This document shows, in pieces, positions 35,660 to 45,531 of a stretch of DNA of 64,000 nucleotides. Location: positions 124,001 through 188,000 of the forward strand of contig NC_070569.1 in NCBI RefSeq assembly GCF_026914185.1. Reading direction: 5' to 3'. The position numbers were made by a program, and so were the translations under genes. Each line of letters opens with the position of its first letter. Position 1 is the stretch's first letter. The notes under the pieces are model-generated. The model saw only the letters and a program-made list of their open reading frames with translations. It had not been told where the DNA came from and did not search any database. The DNA comes from Puccinia triticina. Lineage: Eukaryota > Basidiomycota > Pucciniomycetes > Pucciniales > Pucciniaceae.

Positions 35660-37960
35660 CTGAGTTGGGTGTGTAAGGAAACAAGAGCCAGTAATGTAGA
35701 TGTTTATCAATCTTCTTCAAATTGTACGGATAGATTGAATTTCAATATTGATGGAAAGTGTCTCTCAGAAGAGATGCCTGAGATTCAGACATCTTGCAGT
35801 GTTTTGCAACATGGAGGATCATCTGACCAATATAATTTAACAAGTGCTTCTTTGAGACAGCTACACACACACCAATAAGATGGGTGAAGGAAGAAATAAA
35901 GCACATAGATTTCCTCATGGAAGATCTGGTTTTGTGATTTAAGAATATGGAGGCAATGCTGTTTGAATGCATCAAACATTGAGTAAACTTAAGCATTACA
36001 AATTCTCTTGTAAGCTTCTATCATTTCTCTCCAGATATCAGAAAGAGTTGTATCTGTGCGTTCTAGATGACTGATTACATTGACAATGGTATTAAAAGCT
36101 GAATAATTGTTTGATTTGTAGTGAAGTGCACTCAATCCTCAATGAACTTGACAACTGTGTCTGTTGTGGTGAGCCTCATCAAAAATCATTTACTCTCAGC
36201 AAGCTCTAGACAGCAACTCTCAAGTCAACCAATAGCTTAGGACAAAACCACAGAACTCAGGATGCAGTTGAAACATGGGACAAAGTCAATCTTCAAGAGA
36301 TCCAGGGTAATACAAAAGACACAGGATCCAGGCGCCTCAGCTTCAAACAATCCAGCATCACCAAATACAGACTTGCATCAAACATCAATCCACATTGGCC
36401 AACAACTCAACATCCCTTTTCTTATCTCACATTTTCACACTAATGAACTTACTTTGGGATTAGTATCTGTCCCATCTTCATGCACCTCATCCCTCTTGTT
36501 CATTTCTCTTACACTTCTACTTGATTAAAGTTTTTCACTGTTTCATCTTTCTCACAACAACAAGTCAACCACCCCTCATATTTTCTATATAAACTGCCCT
36601 TTGACCACATTTTTTTCCCCATCAGCTCATCAGAAAGTAGTTGTTCAATAGTTATATAGTCTCATAGTTACCCTCATAGTAAAATACAGTAAACATTCTG
36701 CCTTATATCTATTTACCTGCTCAACATCCGGTAACCATTTTGTGTGGGAGCATTATTTGCTTCACTATTTCATCACTTTACTCTGATATTTTCTTGATCC
36801 TCTGTGCCACACATATTCTTGAGTTTCATGAATCTATTTTTGTCCTCTACTCTTTAGCATTTCACCCAGAGGGCAGCCTTTTCACAAAATCATCCCCTCT
36901 GCAGCTATCTATATCTCACGGAGTAGTCTCCACACCACCATTGAGGGAGTGTCAACTTGTTGGTTTTGGGACAGTTCAAGGTATTTTTGGAAGCCAAATT
37001 TGTGTGCTTAAACTAAGCAGACCTTTTCCATTGAGTACCACCTTGTTTCACAAAGAGTTGGGAGGCAGTATTTGAAATTGTTCTGCTTTTAACACATTGT
37101 CAGATGTTTGTGCCAGAAACCAGAATTGGTGAAGTAATTGACTAATGTTTTGTTCTTCTTGACAATATCTTCCATTGTGGGATGACTGGCAACTTGCTTT
37201 ACAAGGATGTTGAAAAAAATTTGAGCTTTTGTTGTTCAGGAGTCTCTGAATGATGTGATTACTGCCAAGTGGAAGAATAAAACAATGCAGGTTACATCAC
37301 AGTAAAACTCACAGAAAGTTTAAGCACAACTGATGGTGAACCTGTGACAAGGGTACATACTTGACCCAATCCAATTTGCTTTGAGTTGAGTCAAACCTTG
37401 AGAGCCAATAATATAGGTTTGGTCATGTGCTGCTTGTGGTTGAGATCAAGAATATTGATAAAGTACTTTTTCTTAGCACATTTGGCAGCCATTAATTTGT
37501 TTATACTGTTGCCGGATTTGTCTGTCCAGCAATCCAAAGACAGTGTGAGTTGATTTTGTTCTTTGTTTTCTCAAGAATCTATCATTCATGTTGAGCATGT
37601 ACTACCAGCAGTATTTTTTACAAAAGTGTATTTTTTAAACAGATCACACTAGTTCTAACTGATATTCTTGGATGTAGGGGCTCTCAAGGTACAAAAATGG
37701 TAGGTTGGAGCAAACAAGCAATTTAACAAGTAACTTGTGAAGTTCATAGTCTTTTCATTCACAAATGGCTGGAGGGGCTGTTTGACTAGTTGGCTATATT
37801 TTTTGCTACTGGGGTTGTTTGTAAAAGATATTTTTCAGCCATTGTCTTGATCAGAGGATTCTGGATGAGTTGATTCATTGACTTTCATGCTGCGTAAGTT
37901 GACTTTTGTTGAGCGGAAAGATTCACAATCATTTCTGATGTGGCAGAAAAAGAATAAATA
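35660..37960 (-). pseudogene. Decayed hAT-like (DUF659-type) transposase
   Basis: Minus-strand fragments in several frames spell a transposase in order. About 37.45-37.60 kb reads SLDCWTDKSGNSINKLMAAK followed by KKYFINILDL. About 37.0-37.25 kb reads KKNKTLVNYFTNSGFWHKHL, then LPTLCETRWYSMEKVC. About 36.0-36.15 kb reads NTIVNVISHLERTDTTLSDI. About 35.8-35.95 kb reads FHEEIYVLYFFLHPSYW. Stops and frameshifts occur throughout, so it is non-functional. A block at about 36160-36940 interrupts it and contains a TATA-like CTATATAAA at 36585, perhaps a solo LTR. Confidence 0.72.
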
Positions 37961-37976
37961 TGTATGCCCTTTTTTT

Positions 37977-38100
37977 GGGGTTAGCCTGGAGGCCGGCATC
38001 TTGCCACTGTTCCCACCGGCTGTTGTTAGGTCAAGCGGGTGCATCGGCAAACCAACCCCAGGCAAGTTATGTTAAACTTGCCTGAAGTCAAGTGCTGGCG
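37977..38100 (+). repeat. Dispersed repeat copy, inverted relative to 16936-17030
   Basis: Matches the earlier block in reverse orientation, including the CAGGCAAGTT/AACTTGCCTG palindrome at 38059-38084. It carries an extra internal segment (TTGCCACTGTTCCCACCGG). Confidence 0.75.
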
Positions 38101-38464
38101 GGTACACGGTTACACAGCGGGGGTACTTCCTGCCCCGCCCGTTTGTGGAACCAACAAGAGGAGGGTAATCCGTGGAACCGACAAGGATTGGCTTGGTAAG
38201 CTTGTCAGTTCCACAAAACAGGTTTTTTCCACGTGGAACCGATGGGCTTCACACTTTTCCGCGTTGGTTCCACAATGTGCCTTCCTGGCACAAGTGGAGA
38301 CCACGTCAGCTTGTTGCTCACGTTGGCTCCACGGCATTTTCTTTTTTTTTTTCCTTCCAGCCAAGACCACCTCAGGCTGGCCCTGAGGTTTTGAAAGACC
38401 AACAAAACTTGATTTTGAAGACAGGAAAAAAAAATTGAAAAAAAAAACTTAACAAAAAAACCTA

Positions 38465-39882
38465 CGGACTTACTTCGCGCACTGCGGAAAACTCTTCGCG
38501 CACTGTGGGGGTCGTTGTCTCGACGTCCAGCCCCCAGTGCGCGCTTCTGCCACGGCTCTTCGCGCACTGCATTTTCCGCCAAAAAAACGGCTTGCATTTC
38601 TTGAGATATTTTTTGATTAATCAATAGAATGGCTTTTTATGATCCCCCTAAAAAATAATCAAGTCATTTAGGGGTCTCCTTGAGCCTAGAGAAAATTGAC
38701 ATGAAAAAATCATATTTTAACGCGGCAGGGACCTGTAATATCGCTTCCTGTGCCCCAGTAGCCCCAAAAATTTCACAGTATCATGGCACATGTGCAAATT
38801 CATGACCTGATAATTTTCAGAATTTTTCCCAGAGATATAAGGGGTGCGCGGCAGGCTTAGTAGGAAATTTACTGCTAACTGTATAGCTTTTTTGTTACAC
38901 ACCCAAACAGTCCCAAAATTTCAGAAATGTTTTCATTGTGGATATTCTCCGCGCCATAAATTTCTTGGCAATAGTGTGTCATGATAACATGAGATGTAGT
39001 GCGGCGGGCTTAGTTGGAAAATGACTGCTAACTTATCTCATGTTTTAATGACACAATATTGCTAAGAGCTTTATGGCGCGGAGAATATGCAAAATTGAAA
39101 CATTCCTGAAGATTTCAGACTGTTTCAGCGTGTAACAAAAAATCTATACATGTAGCCGCCATTTTCCTACTAAGCCCGCCGCGCACCCCTTATATCTCAT
39201 GTTATCATGACACACTATTGCCAAGAAATTTATGGCGCGGAGAATATCCACAATGAAAACATTTCTGAAATTTTGCGACTGTTTGGGTGTGTAACAAAAA
39301 AGCTATACAGTTAGCAGTAAGTTTCCTACTAAGCCTGCTGCGCACCCCTTATATCTCATTTTATAATGACACACTATTGCTAGGAATTTCAGGGAATTAA
39401 TTTGAAGCATATTTCTCTGTGCTCTCAAAATTTTGTACCTTTGTTGTGTGTAACAAAAAAGTTATACATATACGCAAAATAATAAACACAATACCTATTT
39501 GGGCTAAAGGAAAGCTGGTGAAAATTCTGAAAATTATCAGGTCATGAATTTGCACATGTACCATGATACTGTGAAATTTTTGGGGCTACTGGGGCACAGG
39601 AAGCGGTATTACAGGTCCCTGCCGCGTTAAAATATGATTTTTTCATGCCAATTTTCTCTAGGCTCAAGGAGACCCCTAAATGACTTGATTATTTTTTAGG
39701 GGGATCATAAAAAGTCATTCTATTGATTCATCAAAAAATATCTCAAGAAATGCAAGCCGTTTTTTGGGGGGAATTCACAGTGCGCGAAGAGCCGTGGCGA
39801 AAGCGCGCACTGGGGGCGGGACGTCAAGACGACGACCCCCACAGTGCGCGAAGAGTTTCTCGCAGTGCGCGAAGTAAGTCCG
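38465..39882. mobile_element. Long-TIR foldback element, family A, 1418 bp
   Basis: The ends are CGGACTTACTTCGCGCACTG and its inverse, flanked by the 8-bp duplication AAAACCTA at 38457-38464 and 39883-39890. The inverted arms are about 370 bp each and nearly identical. The middle repeats further inverted blocks around ATGGCGCGGAGAATAT and GTGTAACAAAAAA. No coding capacity. Same terminal sequence and duplication length as 28040-28784. Confidence 0.92.
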
Positions 39883-41035
39883 AAAACCTATTGCAAACCA
39901 TTGTTTGGGGGGTTGATAGCGTTTAAAGAAGCGGGGTTCAACAATGTGAAATGGCTGTGTTGCACCACCAGCAAACAGCTGACATAAACCGGATTTTGTT
40001 GCGCTGACAAAATCCAAATTCAATTTCAAACTCGCGCCCCGGGTGTGTTGTCACCTGTTGTGGATTTTGTCACCTGCCATTCTCAGTGGCAGGTGCAAGA
40101 GAGCATGACTCCCTCGATGGCCGGTGCCAACCGGTCATCAAGGAGACATACACACCTAGCTCCCTTGATGGCCCGTCTGTACCGGCCATCAAGAGGAACA
40201 CCCTACACCCTCTTGATGGCCAGTCAGTACCGGCCAGCAAGAGGAACACCCTACACCCTCTTGATGGCCAGTCAGTACCGGCCAGCAAGAGTAAAGCACC
40301 ATTTATACTCTTGATGGCCGCTACTGACCGGCCATCAACAGGTGATACACATACCCCTTGATGGCCTGTCAGTAAACCAGCCATTGAGACAAAAACACCA
40401 AACTCTTGATGGCCCGTACTGGCTGGTCATTGAGAGCAAAACTCTCTGGGTGATGTGTATACACATCACCCTTGATGACCAGTCAGTACCAGCCATCAAG
40501 AGAAACATAATACACTCTTGATGGCCTGGACTGATTGGCCATCGAGAGGACATACACACCCCACTTGATGGCCCGTCAGTACCGGCCATCAAGAGGAATA
40601 TACTACACTCTCAATGGCCTGCGCTTACTGGTCATCAAGAGTGAAGCGCTTTGCTGTCAATGACCAGTTGGGTCACTGTGCAAGATGCGCATGTCCTCTC
40701 GATGGCCAATCAGTCCAGGCCATCAAGAGTGTATTATGTTCCTCTTGATGGCTGGTACTGACTGGTCATCAAGGGTATACACATCACCCTTCCAGAGAGT
40801 TTTGCTCTTGATGACCAGCCAGTACAGGCCAGTGAGAGTTTGGTGTTTTTGTCTCAATGGCCAGTGTACTGATAGGCCATCGAGGGGTATGTGTATCACC
40901 TCTTGATGGCCGGTCAGTAGTGGCCATCAAGAGTATAAATGGTGCTTTACTCTTACTGGCCGGTACTGACCGGCCATCAAGAGGGTGTAGGGTGTTCCTC
41001 TTGATGGCCGGTACAGACGGGCCATCAAGGGAGCT

Positions 41036-41117
41036 TGTTAAAACTAACAATGCATTTTGCAGACGCTTAGCAGAAAATGATTGACTTGGGCAGGATTTGA
41101 ACCAGCAACCTTAGCTT

Positions 41118-41151
<34 letters not shown>

Positions 41152-41220
41152 GCCAACTAGGCTACCAAGTCAATGCCTGATGTGTTGATTTTGACCACTG
41201 AGGATTACAACATTTCAACA
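41036..41220 (-). mobile_element. Solo-LTR-like (TRIM-like) insertion, 185 bp, containing a tRNA-like sequence
   Basis: It interrupts the right arm of the foldback array; the left arm shows the uninterrupted target. The insert begins TGTTAAAACTAAC and ends CATTTCAACA (TG...CA). It is flanked by a perfect 5-bp duplication GAGCT at 41031-41035 and 41221-41225. These are LTR features at the size of a terminal-repeat-in-miniature LTR. The tRNA-like sequence occupies about half of it. Confidence 0.8.
41083..41171 (-). tRNA. tRNA-like sequence with Pol III A and B boxes
   Basis: The minus strand has a perfect 7-bp acceptor stem GACTTGG/CCAAGTC, a D-arm GCC...GGC, an A-box match TAGCCTAGTTGG and a B-box match GGTTCAAATCC. 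The centre is irregular. One 5-bp stem has an 8-base loop (CTAG inside), and a second hairpin CTTAGCTTCAAGCTAAG looks like either an anticodon arm or a long variable arm. The T-stem has one mismatch. A functional tRNA and its amino acid cannot be assigned; a tRNA-derived promoter module is more likely. Confidence 0.6.
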
Positions 41221-41425
41221 GAGCTAGGTGTGTATGTCCCCTTGATGACCGGTTAGCACCGGCCATTGAGGGAGTCGTGCTCTCTTGCACCTGCCACTGA
41301 AAATGGCAGGTGACAAAATCCACAACAGGTGACAACACACCCGGGGCGCAAGTTTGAAATTGAGTTTGGATTTTGTCAGCGCGACGAAATCCGGTTTACG
41401 TCAGCCATTTGCTGGCGGTGTCGTG

Positions 41426-42067
41426 TGGCACTCCCTCTCATCCACGTTCCCCACTGGCAACAGTTTTTAACAAGCTGCTCCCGCTGAATTTTTAAGGCCC
41501 ACCTACGTGGCCACGTGGATTCCACGGGTACACATCTGTAAGTATCTGTGGGATCCTCGGGGCCATCACGAGGTGCCCCCGTGATCTGGAGGTCACGTGA
41601 ACGTGTGGACCAGCAGCCGCTGGTCCAACCTCGCGCAGGGGCATACGGGGAATCCATGAGGATTCCTCGAGATATGTATCCTTGTCGGAGGACTCCCCGG
41701 GTGTAATTCACACGTCATTTTGACGGTTGACGGGAGACCCGCTGGTCAATCTCACCGGCCAGTTGTCTCTGACGGCAGTTTCGACGGCCGAAACCTTAAT
41801 CCGCGCAACTGCCGTGTAACCAATCAGAAATCTCTTGCGGAGTTCAGTTTCAAATTTTTAGTTATGTGTACAAATACGTCAACATCCGGTCACAAACTGA
41901 GGGCAGCTGCATAATTTTAAATATGTAATCACGTGTGTAGTTTAAAGTTGAGAAGTGTTCCCTTTTCGAGGTCGAATTCCAGTTTCCTCAACGCTTCAAG
42001 TAGTCTTCAACTTTTCTGTCCCTCCTTCAGATATTTAATCAGATTACTTTTTGCACCTCCATGCCAC
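41426..42067. other. Intergenic with a dispersed repeat at 41720-41815
   Basis: 41720-41815 (GACGGTTGACGGGAGACC ... GCGCAACTGCCGTGT) resembles the inverted block near 16840-16960 and part of 17890-17970. The remainder up to 42067 is the upstream region of the next gene. Confidence 0.55.
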
Positions 42068-44485
42068 ATGGAGCTCGACGGAGGCTTGGACGAGATCCAC
42101 CGCATCGTAGGTACCAGTCTCTACATGGCCGCTGATCGCTCAAGACGGCGCCCCACTCGGTCTTGAGTCGGATGAACTTAGCTGATTGATGTCATTTTCT
42201 TCCACCAGCACGATCTCATTAACCCGAAGCCAGGCTCATGGGTGTTTTACATCCTATTAGCTTTCGCCATTTTCAAAGTTTCCATGATCTTCATCTGTCT
42301 TGGTATAATTGCAATTCCAATCTACCTGAATAGAGTGGTTCCAGGAAAGCGCTTATGGCCAATCAGGCGTAGTCATATTGCTTCCAGTGAGTCACTTTGT
42401 AAAAAGCCACTTTAAAATCAAAGCTTTCCATAACAGCAGTGAACTCCCGGACTGTGTTTTCCAATGGTTAGGTAGAATACCATTCTTGGTACCCAACAGG
42501 TCTTTGGTCGTCGCGCTGTTCGAGTTAACGGGATCGACTTTGTTTTTCTTTCACATTTTTCTAAATTACCTGGTGAGATCTGTAAAATCGACAGAGATGG
42601 ATGAACCTTAAAATTAATGAAGGTGCGTGACACGTGTTATGATGTCAGGTCACCAATCACCCGGAAGTGACGATCACGAAGGCTTTGATCTGGTAAGCTT
42701 TGCTACTCTGTTCACAAGGCCCGAATTTGACTGACTTGTTTTGAAGCATCATTCTAATCGCACACCAACTGCCTCTATTTCTATTTCTGTTTCACTTTCA
42801 AGGGATGCAATCGGGTATGCTTGCTCGTTTTGGGTTCTACACCTGATCTGATCGTTACACTCACTATCTGGTCAATTCTCCCGTACCCGGCTCAGTGGCC
42901 TGCCGTGAGTAAATCGGCAATATTTCAAGCGGATTGACATTCCACCTCATTCAACGCACCACACTGACAAACGATGCAGATCATGGCTGTCGATTTGGGT
43001 GACAGGATGGAGCTTGCTTCACAGTTGGTCAGCTTTCCATCAAGTATTTATGTGTCTCTCTACTTGGGGAAGTAGTTGTAGACTTAGTCCTCACCACTCT
43101 GACGCTGTAGTCAAGGCCCGCGCCCCGGCTCTGCCAAAAAGATTGGTCGCTTCCCCTCGCCTTGGGCTTACAACACTTCGTGGATGTCTGGCTGGATTTT
43201 GGCAATCGTTCTGGTTGCTTACACTTGTCATAAATTCAAAATGATGTCAGGTCCAATACACGCTCAGCTGCACGATATCCATGAGATGATGGTGCAAAGG
43301 ACCAAGCTTCACTTTGACTCGCCAGAATTTCGAACGCTGTCTGCGGGAATCCAAGATGGGTTTCAGCACTTCTATACCCAAATGGCGAAACGTAAAACTG
43401 TCATATTAGGATGGGTTACGGGTTGGATGGCTCTTGGAATCCTGCTAGTATTGGTAAGTTTTGCCTTCCTGCACCAGAAGATTGAAAATTTGTTCCTGGT
43501 GTTAAGGCAGATAAAATCGGGTAGTTTTACATCTTCATCATGCAATTGCTAGTCCGAAAGATCGGAAAGGTCTTGAGGTTATGTGAAGCCGAACATCTTA
43601 CCTTCTTAAACCAGACGTGCGATCAAGACTTTCAAGCTGAAAAACTGGAGATTGTTGAAAAATCACTAGTCCCCCTTCAAGCGCTGCGACAGGAACTGCG
43701 TGAGATTTTTTTTCTTCCCCAGGTCTCATCCGACTTTGCACTATTTGAGAAATAATGGATCTAATATAAGTAAATCATCTCTTGAAAGGCCTTTTGATGT
43801 TCTTTAGTTTTTCCGTAATGATGGTGTTGTTGGCAGAGGTCTCCATTTGCGCTTATCGGTTCTGGTCAATCAAGAGGGGACATTTCTCGTAAGTTAACAC
43901 CTGTCATAATTCACTGTTCCCCGAGGTCATGAAGCTGAAGCTTGGATTATAAAAGCGCATTTATGATAGAATTCACATTGGTTTCTGCGATGATACCCAG
44001 CGTGTTCATGTCCCCCGTTCTTCTGGTTCAGTGTGTACGTCTAAGCGCCTCAATCCCCCAAACGTAGAGCTTGAAGGAGAACTTGACGAAGGAAGCCGAA
44101 TTCGTAGTGGACAGGCTTGATATCGTATGCTCCAGCCCACGATGCGCATGAGACTCAAGATAATCAGCAGACGGACCGTACCCATGGAATAGAGATGGGG
44201 CGCAGCAAAAAGGGAGGATGGAGTAATCTTATTGACCAACACACCGCAGAAGCCTCGTCACAAGTCTCGACAAAATTCCAATTACCAGCATTTTATCAAA
44301 AGTTATTCTGGTGGTATGCCAATCCTGATACAGATGATATAGATTGCTTACACATTCAATCCAATTACCCTCCATCAACGGTGCAAATGTCTACGGCTTC
44401 CCTGGTTTCAATAGATCCCGAAAGCAATCGACTACAATTACAATCCATACAGCTTTCCGAACTTCCTGATTCTCATCACCACTAG
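42068..44485 (+). CDS. Multi-pass (about seven-helix) membrane protein, unknown function
   Basis: Proposed exons: 42068-42106 (MELDGGLDEIHRI), 42209-42386, 42472-42572, 42649-42692, 42803-42904, 42980-43071, 43111-43453, and later pieces around 43553-43755, 43810-43890 and 44030-44485. Hydrophobic helices include SWVFYILLAFAIFKVSMIF, SLVVALFELTGSTLFFFHIF, LLVLGSTPDLIVTLTIW, SGWILAIVLVAYTCHKF, ILGWVTGWMALGILLVL and VMMVLLAEVSICAYRFW. The tail is polar. The phase fails at the fourth exon, and two inferred introns are very short (39 bp or less). The gene is therefore either mis-modelled or a recent pseudogene. No receptor family is recognised; closeness to the G-alpha gene is not evidence of partnership. 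Confidence 0.42.
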
Positions 44486-45531
44486 TAAAGAGAACTCCCG
44501 AATTAATTCTGTCATCCCATCAACCAGTATCGAAACAGGCGGAAATCATTTACACCGCTACTGTAGTAAATCAGACAGCCAGTGTTTCTTCATATTTTAG
44601 ATTAATACTTTGATTTATGATTGTTGTAATACATCTTCCTTATTTATCAACTCCGATCTTGAAACTCTCTCTATTCTCTTGCTAAAATCAATAAAAATAT
44701 GATCGACGACATTTTAATTCTAAGAAAAAGCACAACCCAAAAACTTAGGAAGATAACAGTTAATTATGGACCTGAGATTCTCTTTGACTTCAGCAGGATC
44801 ATCTTAATGAGATGATCAAGACGTGCGCCACGAATAAGAGCATAAAATTTCAGAGAATTGGTGAGTTGCAGTGAGCGCTGCAAATTTATACTTTGAGGCG
44901 ATTGTCTTGAAGTTGCAACTTTTGGTACACTCCTTTTGTTTAAGCAAAGTTACAGAGGACGGCGAAGCAAGTCTTTCAGCTAAAGGAAGGCGAAGAAAGC
45001 ATGCCTCTGATTCCAATAGGAAAACCTTCGATCAAGAGGTCCAGAAATGAAAGACCGTTGCTGCTCCGATGGGGGGGAAGTGATTCATTTTGCTTTGATA
45101 TGTAATATTGCTTTTTTCTATTTTTTAGAAAAACAAGGGGGGTTGGGAGGTAGTGTGGAGGACGTCCTTTTGGTTTAGGATACCAGCTAAATGCTATTTT
45201 CTATTTTCAAAGGGGAGCAACAGTGGTTTCTATGCTAAGAAATAGAAAATGCAAAAAATACAAATAGCCCGCTTTCTAAATTGGCGGAAAGAATAATAAT
45301 AAAAACACATGCCATGATAAAAAATTCTTAAAAAATTCCTGGTAAGCGAAAACACAATAATTTATTAGTCCATGTTATAGTAGAGTATTCCATGACAAAT
45401 TGTACATATGAAATAGAAAACTGCGAGTCCACTAGTTAAAGTCCAAATCTCGGTACACGATGAACATATTTGACTTCATTTTGGATTTAAGATTCAAGAA
45501 AATAGAAAGCATGTGTATTGAGCTGATGCCC
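44486..45531. other. Intergenic, nothing recognised
   Basis: AT-rich sequence between two genes whose 3' ends face each other. No coding frame or repeat of note. Confidence 0.6.

Larger units (their letters stand above)
39958..41425. repeat. Foldback array of hairpin units, about 1.5 kb
   Basis: Outer arms of about 130 bp (from 39958, and inverted up to about 41425) share CCAGCAAA, CTGACATAAACCGG and GGGTGTGTTGTCACCTGTTG. Inside are roughly 55-60-bp units, each itself a hairpin of the form CTTGATGGCC...GGCCATCAAG. They are arranged so that the right half mirrors the left. Open frames in this region are by-products of the repeat. Confidence 0.85.

Noticed and set aside
36163..36730. Possible solo LTR starting TGTTGTGG with a TATA box
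   Set aside because: No matching end or target duplication could be shown; mentioned only as the interruption in the hAT-like pseudogene.
40045..41084. Several 70-100-codon frames in the foldback array
   Set aside because: They translate the hairpin repeat in both strands and have no independent coding signal.
18969..44485. Functional link between the G-alpha gene and the seven-helix protein
   Set aside because: They lie about 22 kb apart with transposons between; the membrane protein has no recognised receptor signature.
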